Below, in pieces: positions 28,220 through 37,541 of a stretch of 63,892 nucleotides of DNA; within the stretch, counting starts at the first letter, position 1; each line of letters opens with the position of its first letter. Below the pieces are notes generated by a model that saw only the letters and a program-made list of their open reading frames with translations, did not search any database and had not been told where the DNA came from. The DNA is taken from positions 1 through 63,892 of the forward strand of contig DITY01000010.1 in NCBI GenBank assembly GCA_002422955.1, in the 5' to 3' direction. Source of the DNA: Planctomycetaceae bacterium UBA6172 (GTDB lineage Bacteria > Planctomycetota > Planctomycetia > Pirellulales > Pirellulaceae). Position numbers and translations under genes: made by a program.

Positions 28220-29782
28220 ATGACAACGTCCTATTGGATTTTGGCCTTGCTGGTCAGCGTTTTTTCAGCCATTGCCGGTACGTTTCAGTGGTTTCGCTCG
28301 CGGGAGCGGCGTTTCGATAGCGAGACCGAGACGCGGGCTCAAGAGGTTCTTCGCCGGGCCGAATCGGAAGCGGAGGCCTTGCGCGCGCAGCGGTTGGTCG
28401 AAGCGCGTGAAGAGTCGCTACGTCTGCGTGAAGAGATCGAGCAGGAACTGATCGCCGCGCGTAAGTCGCAATTTGCCAGAGAGGAAAAGCTCGACCGTCG
28501 CGATGAGCATTTGGCTCGGGCCGAAGAGGCTTTGGAGAAGCAACGGCGTGGCTTGGAATCGACACAGCAGCGTTTGGACGCGCAGTTAAAATCCGCGAAG
28601 AATGCCCAGGCCGACGCCGATCGTATGTTGGAAGAGCGGCAAGCATCGCTCGAGCGCGTTGGCGGCATGAGTCGTCAAGAAGCGGGCAAAGCCTTGATCG
28701 AGTCGATGCGGCATGAGTTGGAAGGTGAGGTCGGCAGCTTGTTGCTACGCCATGAGCGCAGACTGAGTGAGCAGTTGGATGTGAAGAGCCGCGAGATGCT
28801 GCTAACCGCGATGCAACGCTATGCCGCCCCGCACACCGCCGATTCGACAACCAGCACCGTCGATATTCCTAGCGATGATATGAAGGGGCGGATTATCGGT
28901 CGCGAGGGGCGAAACATTCGCGCTTTCGAAAAGGCAACGGGAGTCGACCTGATCATCGATGACACTCCGGGCGTGGTGATCGTCAGTGGCTTTGATCCGG
29001 TGCGTCGTGAGATTGCCCGTTTGGCGCTGGATAAGCTGATCGATGATGGCCGCATTCACCCCTCGCGGATCGAGGAAGTGGTTAAGGAAACGGAACAAGA
29101 ACTCGAGTCGTTGGTGCTCCGCAAGGGCCGTGAGGCGGCCGATGAAGTGAATGTCCTTGGCTTGGGGGAGCGGGTTCTGAGCATGCTCGGTAAGTTGCAT
29201 TTCCGCACCAGCTACAGCCAGAATGTGTTGCGTCACAGCGTCGAAGTCGCCTTCATTTCTGGGCTGATTGCCGAGATGATCGGGATGGACCCGGCCTTGG
29301 CCCGCCGCGCCGGGTTGCTGCATGACATCGGCAAGGCGGCCGACCACGAACTCGAAGGAGGCCATCCCAAGATCGGCGCCGACTTGCTGCGTCGTAGCGG
29401 GGAGACGGCCGAAGTGGTCCATGCCGCCTTGGGCCATCATGACCACATCGTTACCGAGTATCCCTACACGATGCTGGTTGCGACGGCCGATGCCTGTAGC
29501 GCCAGTCGCCCGGGGGCGCGTCGAGAGTCACTCGAACGTTATGTTCGGCGGATGGAGGAATTGGAGCAGATTGCCAAGCGTTTTGACGGGGTTCAGCAAG
29601 CTTTCGCAATCTCGGCCGGTCGTGAACTGCGGGTCATCGTCAACGCGGATAAGGCGGACGATCAGCGTGCGGCGCGTATCTGCCGAGATGTCGCTAAGGC
29701 GTTTGAGCAGGAACTGACTTACCCAGGTGAAATCAAAGTCACCGTCGTCCGTGAATCGCGATTCACGGAAGTCGCCAAGTAA
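28220..29782 (+). CDS. rny: Ribonuclease Y
   Basis: 520 residues. Membrane-anchored endoribonuclease starting mRNA decay in many bacteria. Domains in order: an N-terminal membrane segment (about 5-22), a long charged coiled coil (about 30-200; rich in Glu/Arg), a KH domain with GRIIGREGRNIRAFEKATG at about 222-240, and an HD domain with RHSVEVAFISGLIAE and the metal motif LLHDIGKAADHE near residue 367. Length is normal. The ATG at 28220 (preceded by AAGAAAT) was taken because the membrane helix follows at once. It converges with clpX across a strong hairpin. High confidence. Confidence 0.95.
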   Translation: MTTSYWILALLVSVFSAIAGTFQWFRSRERRFDSETETRAQEVLRRAESEAEALRAQRLVEAREESLRLREEIEQELIAARKSQFAREEKLDRRDEHLARAEEALEKQRRGLESTQQRLDAQLKSAKNAQADADRMLEERQASLERVGGMSRQEAGKALIESMRHELEGEVGSLLLRHERRLSEQLDVKSREMLLTAMQRYAAPHTADSTTSTVDIPSDDMKGRIIGREGRNIRAFEKATGVDLIIDDTPGVVIVSGFDPVRREIARLALDKLIDDGRIHPSRIEEVVKETEQELESLVLRKGREAADEVNVLGLGERVLSMLGKLHFRTSYSQNVLRHSVEVAFISGLIAEMIGMDPALARRAGLLHDIGKAADHELEGGHPKIGADLLRRSGETAEVVHAALGHHDHIVTEYPYTMLVATADACSASRPGARRESLERYVRRMEELEQIAKRFDGVQQAFAISAGRELRVIVNADKADDQRAARICRDVAKAFEQELTYPGEIKVTVVRESRFTEVAK

Positions 29783-29828
29783 AACCCATTTGCCGCGGCT
29801 GCTGGGCGTGATCGACGGAGCCAAACGA

Positions 29829-29866
29829 CGAACGCCGCCAAGCGGTCTGAACCGTGGCGGCGTTCG
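29829..29866. terminator. Perfect bidirectional hairpin between rny and clpX
   Basis: CGAACGCCGCCA (29829-29840) and TGGCGGCGTTCG (29855-29866) pair exactly over 12 bases. The loop can add a CGGT/ACCG stem after a two-base bulge. It sits midway between two convergent stop codons; no T run follows on either strand, so it may act with Rho or as an mRNA 3'-end stabiliser. Confidence 0.65.
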
Positions 29867-29897
29867 CGAAATCATCAGCTTCGGGCTGTCTATCGGC

Positions 29898-31184
29898 TTA
29901 GGCTGACTTGCTCGTCGGCATTGGGAACAGCTTGCGTTTGCCGGCCACGATCGCCTCATCGATCGTGAACTGGCTGCCTTCGGGTTGCTCTGGGAGGTCG
30001 TACATGATGTCGAGCATCACCTCTTCGAGAATTCCCCGCAGTCCGCGTGCGCCGACGCCTTTTTCGAGCGCCTGCTGTGCGACCATTCGCAACGCTTCCG
30101 GGGTGAAAATCAGTTCGCAGTTTTCCATCCGGAATAGCTCCTGATACTGCCGAATCAGGGCGTTCTTAGGTTCGGTGAGCACCTGCACCATGCCTTCGAT
30201 GTCCAGCGGTTGCAGATAACTGATCACCGGCAACCGCCCGACGAGTTCTGGGATCAGGCCGAACTGCAGAATGTCTTCGGTCTGCACCTGGGCCAACAGC
30301 TCGCCCTCGGTCTGTTCGTTCCGGTGGCCTATTTCGCTACCGAATCCGAGCATTCGCTTGCCGAGTCGCTTGCGAATGATGTCTTCGATACCTACGAACG
30401 TGCCACCGCAAATAAACAGGATATTGCTGGTGTCGATCTGAATGTACTGCTGTTCGGGATGCTTCCGACCACCCTGCGGCGGTACGTTCGCAACGGTCCC
30501 TTCGAGCATCTTGAGCAGGCTCTGCTGAACGCCTTCCCCGGAAACGTCTCGGGTAATCGAAACGTTGCCGCTGGTCCGCCCGATCTTGTCGACCTCGTCG
30601 ATATACAGAATGCCCCGCTGAGCCGCTTCGACGTCAAAGTCAGCCGCGTGCAACAGCTTGAGCAACAGGTTCTCGACGTCCTCGCCGACGTAGCCGGCTT
30701 CGGTCAAAGTCGTGGCATCACCGATCGCGAAGGGCACGTTCAACATCCGGGCCAATGACCTGGCCAGCAATGTTTTGCCGCTCCCGGTCGGACCCGCGAG
30801 CAGAATGTTGCTCTTTTCGATCTCGATCTCGCTCCCACCCTCGAAATCATTGGTCAAACGCTTGTAATGGTTGTGAACGGCAACGGCCAAGATGCGTTTG
30901 GCATTGGTCTGACCGATCACGTATTGGTTCAAGTGCTCGACGATCTTTCGCGGGGTGGGGATATCCGCGAACAGCGCCTTGGAAGGACCCCGTCGCCGCT
31001 GTTCCTGATCTAAAATCGACTGGCACAGCTCGATACACTCACCGCATATGTAAACGTCTCCGGGACCCTCGACGAGAGGACCCACATCGCGATAGCTCTT
31101 TCGACAAAACGAACAGAACGCGTTTTTCTTGGTCGTTCCGCTTCCGCGGCGCGACGCACTGCTGGGGGTTTCCTTCGAAGGCAT
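29898..31184 (-). CDS. clpX: ClpX, ATP-dependent unfoldase of the ClpXP protease
   Basis: 428 residues. Hexameric AAA+ unfoldase that feeds substrates to ClpP. The N-terminal zinc domain has Cys24, Cys27, Cys47 and Cys50 (CSFC and CGEC). Then follow PTPRKIVEHLNQYVIGQ, Walker A GPTGSGKT, the pore/zinc-type GYVGEDVENLL loop, Walker B ILYIDEVDKIGR, sensor motifs, the RKRLGKRMLGFGS loop containing the IGF-like ClpP contact (MLGFG) and the C-terminal GARGLRGILEEVMLD. A ribosome site AAGGAA lies about six bases before the ATG. clpP is not adjacent. High confidence. Confidence 0.96.
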   Translation of the reverse strand: MPSKETPSSASRRGSGTTKKNAFCSFCRKSYRDVGPLVEGPGDVYICGECIELCQSILDQEQRRRGPSKALFADIPTPRKIVEHLNQYVIGQTNAKRILAVAVHNHYKRLTNDFEGGSEIEIEKSNILLAGPTGSGKTLLARSLARMLNVPFAIGDATTLTEAGYVGEDVENLLLKLLHAADFDVEAAQRGILYIDEVDKIGRTSGNVSITRDVSGEGVQQSLLKMLEGTVANVPPQGGRKHPEQQYIQIDTSNILFICGGTFVGIEDIIRKRLGKRMLGFGSEIGHRNEQTEGELLAQVQTEDILQFGLIPELVGRLPVISYLQPLDIEGMVQVLTEPKNALIRQYQELFRMENCELIFTPEALRMVAQQALEKGVGARGLRGILEEVMLDIMYDLPEQPEGSQFTIDEAIVAGKRKLFPMPTSKSA

Positions 31185-31571
31185 GCACGGTTCCTTGCTG
31201 CTTTATTTACCACGCCAAAATTAGAATAACGAAGATACCACGCACCGTGAGCCCTCGCTCGAGTGGTTCATCATCGTACTCGTCATTCAGGTGGCAACGG
31301 ACTGGGGTGTCCACAACTCGATCGCTTCCCGGAACGATCCGGGCGGGGCTTCCGTGACCTCGAAGCTCGAGCTAAACGTGGTGTGAAACTTCAACGATTG
31401 TAAAAAGCCCGCCAATGATCCGGTGGCTCGCCAGCGGCGCGGTAAACCGCGTTCCTGGGTTACCTATCCGAATCCCGCTCGCCTGACGGCAAAGCGAGTT
31501 CGAGGGAGGAGATCACTGGTTGCTGAGTGACAGCCAACGTGACTCGCACCGTTGCAGAACCAGAAGTTGCC
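31185..31571. other. Intergenic region upstream of clpX
   Basis: About 390 bases with no credible gene. It contains two compact hairpins: CCCGGA/TCCGGG with an ACGA loop around 31329-31344 and CGCGG/CCGCG with a TAAA loop around 31438-31451. The clpX promoter should be in its left part. Confidence 0.4.
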
Positions 31572-31877
31572 TCACTGCAAGGTGGGCCTATCCGGTCGTG
31601 CTGAAATGCTATCGCCACGTGACTTCGCCATTATTTTTCGGTATTCCGCCTCGGTGATGTCACCCCGGCCGAGCATTTCCTCGAAGTTTAAGGGTACCGA
31701 AAGCGGGTCGCGCCCATCCTTGGCGGCGTAGTCGCGAAACCTTGCCATCAGATAAAAGACGGCGGCTAACGTGATGCCTAGGACCACTATCGAAGTTACA
31801 GCCTGCAACTTCGGATCGGCCCACATATCGGTCCAAACCGGATCCGTCGGCCGGACATCCGCCGGGATTGACACCAT
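31572..31877 (-). CDS. Small single-span membrane protein with SHOCT-like C-terminus
   Basis: 101 residues from the ATG at 31877, which follows a good ribosome site (GAGGTGAGG). An acidic N-terminal part is followed by one membrane segment (about 28-46, TSIVVLGITLAAVFYLMA) and a cytoplasmic tail containing NFEEMLGRGDITEAEYRKI, similar to the SHOCT short C-terminal oligomerisation motif. A longer start 12 codons upstream is possible. No function can be stated. It is transcribed alone, divergent from the DUF1549/1553 gene. Confidence 0.75.
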   Translation of the reverse strand: MVSIPADVRPTDPVWTDMWADPKLQAVTSIVVLGITLAAVFYLMARFRDYAAKDGRDPLSVPLNFEEMLGRGDITEAEYRKIMAKSRGDSISARPDRPTLQ

Positions 31878-32212
31878 CACCTCACCTCTCGTTTCCGCCG
31901 AAATCATACGCAACGCCCCCGCTCGGTCCAGGATAAAAATCGGGTTTTTTCGGATCTCTTGCGGCAGCCGCCGACGCCCCTTGCTCAGGTCCTGCGGAGC
32001 AACTTCGACCGCGCTTCGGATGTGCTTTTCGCTCGATCGGTTCGCTGGTAGCGGCGAAGTTTACGAATCGTCTCCGGGTCAGTGTACGATTTGAACGATT
32101 GGCAATGAGTCCGTCACAGGTAACAATAGAAGAGTCCCCTGCTCCACCCCGCCGAGCGACGTTCGAACCCGCGTTGCTAGCGTCATTTCCCAGTCATCAT
32201 CCCGCCCCGACC
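31878..32212. other. Divergent intergenic region
   Basis: 335 bases between the small membrane protein and the cytochrome/DUF1549 gene. The downstream frame is open to 32099, but the coding start is uncertain. No repeat, RNA gene or clear promoter pair was noticed. Confidence 0.35.
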
Positions 32213-34750
32213 ATGAACCCTACATTCACGTCTAATCCGATCGAGTTGGGATCGCTTATCAAGCTAGAATCTGATTCGCCGGCCGGGCGCTGGGCCGGTT
32301 TCTCGTTGTCAATTGGCAAGGTTTGTCGGATTTCGTGGGTCCTTCTCGTTACTTGGAGCGGGCTTTCGGGAAGCCTTGGGTTAGCCGCGGAGTTGGCTGA
32401 GCAGGAGACCGTCGACTTCTCGCGACAGATTCAGCCTTTGTTGGCCCGACGCTGCTTCGCCTGTCATGGTCCGGATCACGCGGAAGCTGGTTTACGGTTT
32501 ACCGATCGTGAGGCGGCTTTGGCCGCGGCGGAGTCGGGTCAGGTGGCGATCCTTCCGGGGAGCTCCGTAGCGAGTACGTTGATTGATCGCCTTGTCAGTC
32601 AGGATGAGGGGGAGCGAATGCCGCCCGAGGGTGAACGGCTCACCGATTCGGAGGTCGAAATGTTTCGGAGGTGGATCGACCAAGGGGCGGAGTGGTCGAA
32701 GCATTGGGCTTTTGAGCCGCTCTCCCAGCCTACTCCGCCCACGGCGGATAACCCGCTCTGGAATGAGAGCCCGGTCGATTCGTTCATTTACCAGTCGCTC
32801 GCCGCTGCGGGCCTAAAGCCGAACCCCGAGGCGGATCGCAGGACCCTAATTCGCCGCGCGTACTATGACTTGATCGGGCTTCCGCCGTCGGCCGAGCAGG
32901 TCGCCGCTTTTTTGGCAGATGAAGACCCGCAGGCCTACGAAAAGTTGATCGATACCCTACTGGAATCGCCCCACTACGGCGAGCGATGGGCTCGGCACTG
33001 GCTGGACTTGGTGCGGTTCGCCGAAACCAACTCCTTCGAACGCGATGGTGCCAAACCGAACGCCTGGAAGTACCGCGATTACGTCATTCGTTCGTTCAAC
33101 GAAGATAAACCGTATCCGCAATTCGTCCGTGAGCAACTCGCTGGCGATGAGTTGGATCTGGTCACGCCGGATTCCCGAACGGCCACCGGGTTTTATCGAC
33201 TCGGCATCTGGGATGATGAACCGGCAGACCCGCTCCAGGCTCGGTATGACGAGTTGGACGACATCGTGACCACCGTTGGTCAAGCCTTTCTCGGGTTGAC
33301 GATCGATTGCGCCCGCTGTCACGATCACAAAATCGATCCGATCCCTCAGAAAGATTATTATTCGCTGTTGGCATTTTTGGGGGACGTCACGCCCTATGGG
33401 ACGCGCGGTAATCAGACCGCCAATAACCAAATCGACGTTTCGCCCGAAGAACTCCGCCAACGTTATGCCGACAACGAGGCACGCCGTCAGTCGATCGGAT
33501 CGCAACTCCATGAGATCGAACAATCGGGAATTGCGAAAATGTCGGCGCCTGATCAACGGGCGACCGAGGGTAATCCTCGCGATCGCGAAAAGGTGCTTCG
33601 CGAGAAATTGCAGCAGCATTTAGATCCCGAACGGTGGCAGGCCTACACGGAACTCCAGGATCGTGCCGCGGCGATCAAAGGCGAGTTCGAGTCGCTGCCC
33701 CCGCGCGAGGTGGTGCTCGGTTTGGCCGTAACCGACCCAACCCCCGACCCGACTTTCATCCTTTTTCGAGGGAACCCACATTCGCCAACCGATCAGGTCT
33801 CGCCGGCTTTTCCGACGTTGTTTGGCGAGCCGGGCCCTGTTCTCACGCCGCGGGGTCCGGACTCGCAATCCTCGGGGCGTCGTCGGGTTTTCGCCGATTG
33901 GGTCGTTAGCCCCGACAATCGATTGTCCTGGCGAGTGATTGCCAATCGTGTTTGGCAATTTCATTTCGGCCGAGGCTTGGTGCGCAGTCCCAATAACTTC
34001 GGCCAACTCGGCACGCCGCCAACGCATCCGGAATTGCTCGATCATCTGGCCCATCTATTGATTTCGTTCGACGGTAGGCTCAAGCCGCTACACCGCTTGA
34101 TCATGACCAGTCAGACGTATCGGATGGCTTCGGACTCACGCGAGGATGCGATCAAGATCGATGCCGGTAACGATCGGTTCTGGCGGTTCGATCCCCGTAG
34201 GCTGAGTGCCGAAGAGGTTCGAGATTCGGTACTGGCCTCCAGCGGCGCGTTGGACCTTCGCTTGTTTGGCCCCAGCGTCTATCCGAAACTGTCGCGCGAG
34301 GTTCTGGCGGGCCAGTCGCAGCCCGGTTCGGGTTGGGGAAATTCGAGCCTTGAGGATCAAAGCCGTAGGAGCATTTACATTCACGTCAAGCGATCGTTGC
34401 TTGTACCGATGTTGTCCGCGTTCGACCTACCCGAACCCGACCGCACCTGTGAAGCGAGGTTCATGACGCTGCAACCAGGGCAGGCGCTGGCACTGCTCAA
34501 CGGCGAGTTCATTCATGAGCAGGCTCGCCGGCTGGCGGAGCGGATCGGCGGTCCAGAACAGGATGACGAGACGCTGGTTCGCGGTGCCGTGAGAACCGTA
34601 CTGGCCCGGGAGCCAACGGATCTCGAAATCGGCCAGGCGAGAGAATTGTTGACCGCTCTCCAACTGGCCCACGGGTTGTCCCGCGCCGACGCGGTCGACC
34701 TCTTCTGTCTGACAGTGTTCAATTGGAACGAGTTCATCTTTTTGGATTAG
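32213..34750 (+). CDS. Planctomycete cytochrome c / DUF1549 / DUF1553 protein
   Basis: 845 residues from the ATG at 32213. A membrane/signal segment (about 41-58) ends in GLAAELAEQ; since it sits deep, a TTG codon about 31 residues downstream may be the real start. A PSCyt1-type heme site CFACH (residues 81-85) is followed by DUF1549 (about 165-370; YYDLIGLPPS, ARHWLDLVRFAETNSFE, and a second heme-like CARCHDHK) and DUF1553 at the C-terminus (NRVWQFHFGRGLV, GTPPTHPELLDHLA, FDLPEPD). This family occurs mainly in Planctomycetes, beside DUF1501 and sulfatase genes. Role unknown; presumably periplasmic redox. DUF1501 follows at 60 bases. Confidence 0.9.
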   Translation: MNPTFTSNPIELGSLIKLESDSPAGRWAGFSLSIGKVCRISWVLLVTWSGLSGSLGLAAELAEQETVDFSRQIQPLLARRCFACHGPDHAEAGLRFTDREAALAAAESGQVAILPGSSVASTLIDRLVSQDEGERMPPEGERLTDSEVEMFRRWIDQGAEWSKHWAFEPLSQPTPPTADNPLWNESPVDSFIYQSLAAAGLKPNPEADRRTLIRRAYYDLIGLPPSAEQVAAFLADEDPQAYEKLIDTLLESPHYGERWARHWLDLVRFAETNSFERDGAKPNAWKYRDYVIRSFNEDKPYPQFVREQLAGDELDLVTPDSRTATGFYRLGIWDDEPADPLQARYDELDDIVTTVGQAFLGLTIDCARCHDHKIDPIPQKDYYSLLAFLGDVTPYGTRGNQTANNQIDVSPEELRQRYADNEARRQSIGSQLHEIEQSGIAKMSAPDQRATEGNPRDREKVLREKLQQHLDPERWQAYTELQDRAAAIKGEFESLPPREVVLGLAVTDPTPDPTFILFRGNPHSPTDQVSPAFPTLFGEPGPVLTPRGPDSQSSGRRRVFADWVVSPDNRLSWRVIANRVWQFHFGRGLVRSPNNFGQLGTPPTHPELLDHLAHLLISFDGRLKPLHRLIMTSQTYRMASDSREDAIKIDAGNDRFWRFDPRRLSAEEVRDSVLASSGALDLRLFGPSVYPKLSREVLAGQSQPGSGWGNSSLEDQSRRSIYIHVKRSLLVPMLSAFDLPEPDRTCEARFMTLQPGQALALLNGEFIHEQARRLAERIGGPEQDDETLVRGAVRTVLAREPTDLEIGQARELLTALQLAHGLSRADAVDLFCLTVFNWNEFIFLD

Positions 34751-34810
34751 ATCGACCGCGACATGTTTGGGTGTGACGATTTGCCCAACCCTCAACCACA
34801 GATTCGGATC

Positions 34811-36295
34811 ATGAAGACTTTTCAAGGCTCTCGATGTGCCGGTACCGGTGCTGCCTTTTGTGGACGCACACGCCGCGAGTTCATGTGGCAAGCTGGCGCC
34901 GGATTCGGTGCGGTGGCGCTGACCTCACTGCTGCAGTCAGACGGCTTTTTTAGTGGGACCGCGGTGGCGGCTGATTCGCCGCTTCGTAGCCCCTTGGCCA
35001 CGAAACCCCCTCACTTTGCCCCCCAGGCGAAGTCGGTCATTTTCCTGTTCATGTACGGCGGTCCAAGCCATATCGATACGTTCGATTACAAGCCGAAGAT
35101 GATTGGCATGGAGGGAAAAACCGTCGACGTCAAGACCTTCGGCCGCGGTGGCCATCGATCTGGTGGCCGGATCGTCGAACCACGTTGGATGTTCAATCAG
35201 CATGGCCAATGTGGGAAATGGGTCAGTACCCTTTTTCCCAATGTTGCCAAGCATGTCGACGACATCGCGTTCATTCACTCACTCACCGCCGACTCGCCGA
35301 TTCATGGCTCAGCGATGTTGATGATGAACAGTGGCAAGATCCTATCGGGAAGTCCCGCGCTGGGGTCCTGGCTGAACTACGGCTTGGGGTCGGTCAACGA
35401 GAACCTTCCAGGTTTTGTGGTCATGCTCGACCCGACCGGTGGCCCGATCAGTGGGGCCAAGAATTGGAGCAGCGGCTACATGCCAGCGACTTATCAAGGG
35501 ACCGTATTCAGGAGCGAAGGGGCACCGATTCTCGATCTCGCGCCACCAGCCGGATTGTCTGCCGGCGTGCAGCGTCGCTTGATCGATTCCATCCAGATGA
35601 TGAACCAGGAGCATCTGGCAACGCGACCTGGCCAGGGAGATCTGTTGTCACGCATTGCGAGCTACGAGCTGGCCTACAAGATGCAAGCCAGTGCCCCCGA
35701 AGCTGTCGATCTTTCCGGAGAGGACGCGGCGACGCTCGAAATGTACGGGGTCAACCAGCCACGAACCCGAGATTTTGGCAAGCGGTGTTTATTAGCCCGT
35801 CGATTGGTCGAGCGGGGTGTGCGGTTTGTCCAGCTTTACAGTGGCGGCGCCCATAACGATGACAATTGGGATGCGCATGGCGATTTGGAAAAGAATCACA
35901 ACTACCACGCCGGCAATACCGATCAGCCGATCGCCGCACTCCTGGCTGACCTAAAACGGACCGGCTTGCTAGAGGAAACTCTGGTCGTCTGGGGCGGCGA
36001 GTTCGGTCGCCAACCGACCGCGGAATATGCCATGGGTACCGGTCGGGACCACAATGCCTACGGCTTCACAATGTGGATGGCTGGGGGTGGGATCAAGGGC
36101 GGCGTGAGTTTTGGTACCACCGACGAACTCGGATCGGCAGCCGTCGAGCATCCGATACAGGTCAAGAATTTGCATGCCACGATCTTGGAGCTGATGGGGC
36201 TTGATCCGAATCGACTGGCCTACTTCCATGGCGGTTTGGACCAGAAGTTGGTCGGCGTCGAACCGGTCGAACCGATTCGCGACATCATCGCCTAG
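34811..36295 (+). CDS. DUF1501 family protein with Tat signal
   Basis: 494 residues. The N-terminus has a twin-arginine signal (TRREFMWQAGAGFGAVAL, residues about 20-37), so export in folded form is likely. The body shows the DUF1501 pattern: KSVIFLFMYGGPSHIDTFDYKP, IAFIHSLTADSPIHGSAML, VVWGGEFGRQPTAEY and GRDHNAYGFTMWMAGGG, a fold related to sulfatases and alkaline phosphatases. It lacks the CxPSR formylglycine site. The pair DUF1549/1553 plus DUF1501 is a standard planctomycete unit. The ATG at 34811 was chosen so that the twin arginines lie near the N-terminus. Function unknown. Confidence 0.9.
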   Translation: MKTFQGSRCAGTGAAFCGRTRREFMWQAGAGFGAVALTSLLQSDGFFSGTAVAADSPLRSPLATKPPHFAPQAKSVIFLFMYGGPSHIDTFDYKPKMIGMEGKTVDVKTFGRGGHRSGGRIVEPRWMFNQHGQCGKWVSTLFPNVAKHVDDIAFIHSLTADSPIHGSAMLMMNSGKILSGSPALGSWLNYGLGSVNENLPGFVVMLDPTGGPISGAKNWSSGYMPATYQGTVFRSEGAPILDLAPPAGLSAGVQRRLIDSIQMMNQEHLATRPGQGDLLSRIASYELAYKMQASAPEAVDLSGEDAATLEMYGVNQPRTRDFGKRCLLARRLVERGVRFVQLYSGGAHNDDNWDAHGDLEKNHNYHAGNTDQPIAALLADLKRTGLLEETLVVWGGEFGRQPTAEYAMGTGRDHNAYGFTMWMAGGGIKGGVSFGTTDELGSAAVEHPIQVKNLHATILELMGLDPNRLAYFHGGLDQKLVGVEPVEPIRDIIA

Positions 36296-36348
36296 TCAGT
36301 TCGTGGGTGCCGCCTGGCCATCCCCGCCGACTGGGGCGTCCGGGAATC

Positions 36349-37413
36349 TCAGACTCTGCCCAGGATGCGATCGAGCGAATCGGACGTTTGATAGACGAGT
36401 GCCTCAGGGTAATGCGGGTACGGGTGGAAGTATTCGAATGTCAAATAGCCGCGGTAGCCGGCGTCGTCGAACGCTTGGGTCAGCGCGGGCCAGTTGGTAG
36501 TTCCGTCTAGCAGCGGACGGAAAGTTTCTAACGAGTAATCGGTTCCCTTCTTCGTGAACTCCTTGAGATGCACGTTCTTGGTACGCTTGCCCAAGATCGG
36601 TACCCAGTGTTCGGCGTGCTGAAACATCGCGATGTTCCCGGTATCGAAATGCACGCCAACGTTGGGGCTGCCGAAGCTGTCGACGAAATCGTTCATCTCC
36701 ATGGGTGTCATCAAGTATCCGTTGAAGAAGATGTTCTCGATGTTCAGCGAGACCTTCAGTTTCTCAGCCGCGGTTGCCAACTTCCCGACCGCTTCGCGGG
36801 CGCGACGGTCGCAGACGTCGTTAGGTACCGGCTCATGGTCATCACGCCAAGGGATATGAACGGCGCCGGGAACCAATAAAACGTTTTCGATTCCCAGGTG
36901 GTTGGCCGCTTCGCCGATCAGACCGGCCAATTCAAGTCCCCGGTTTCGCTTCGCCGTATCGCTGCTGGTCAAGGGATAGGGCCAAAAAAGAAATGAACAG
37001 AGGCCGCTGATTTCGATCCCGATCGAATCCGCCAGGTGGCGAATGCTGGCGATGTCCTTCGCGGTGGCTTTGGGGGACAGATCATTATCCAGGTCGTAGT
37101 TCAACTCGATCCCATCGAAGCCAGCGTCCTTGGCCAGTTGCATGCACTCCTTCAGGTTCATGCGATCAGGGTACGGGAAGGCCCAAAGGTTGATCGACTT
37201 CTTCATCGCGAATCGTCGTGGCGATGCGCGTCGATCGTCCGTCGGTCGATTGGCTAGCGAGTTGGGCGCTGCCGCGGTTTGGCCAACGGCCGCAGTGGCA
37301 TGGGCGGACGCTGTTCCCGCACCGAATACCGCGAGGCCGCTACGGATGGCCGAGCGGCGATCGATGGCCACCGTCTGGGCGAAGGGTAGGTTGAACGCGA
37401 CTTGGCGATGCAT
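36349..37413 (-). CDS. Sugar phosphate isomerase/epimerase-like TIM-barrel protein, Tat-exported
   Basis: 354 residues. An N-terminal twin-arginine-like stretch (DRRSAIRSGLAVFGAGTASAHA at shifted positions 17-38) suggests export. The AP-endonuclease-2/xylose-isomerase-like barrel begins near residue 70 (INLWAFPYPDRMNLKECMQLAKDAGFDGIELNYD in part) with metal-site candidates in NIENIF, VGVHFDTGNIA, NVHLKEF and LTFEYFHPYPHY. Hydroxypyruvate isomerase and inositol-catabolic enzymes share this fold; the substrate is unknown. The ATG at 37413 was preferred to 37449. It converges with DUF1501 and lies downstream of yebC on the same strand. Confidence 0.82.
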   Translation of the reverse strand: MHRQVAFNLPFAQTVAIDRRSAIRSGLAVFGAGTASAHATAAVGQTAAAPNSLANRPTDDRRASPRRFAMKKSINLWAFPYPDRMNLKECMQLAKDAGFDGIELNYDLDNDLSPKATAKDIASIRHLADSIGIEISGLCSFLFWPYPLTSSDTAKRNRGLELAGLIGEAANHLGIENVLLVPGAVHIPWRDDHEPVPNDVCDRRAREAVGKLATAAEKLKVSLNIENIFFNGYLMTPMEMNDFVDSFGSPNVGVHFDTGNIAMFQHAEHWVPILGKRTKNVHLKEFTKKGTDYSLETFRPLLDGTTNWPALTQAFDDAGYRGYLTFEYFHPYPHYPEALVYQTSDSLDRILGRV

Positions 37414-37541
37414 CGACGAAGCTCCCCAGGGACAAGGTGATTGGCACACTTCGATAGAATAGTCTGTCGTCCAGCAACGCGGGCGCGAGCGGTTGTTGCC
37501 GGGTTAGTGGGAAACGAGCTCCGCGGGCAGAGGCTGACCAC

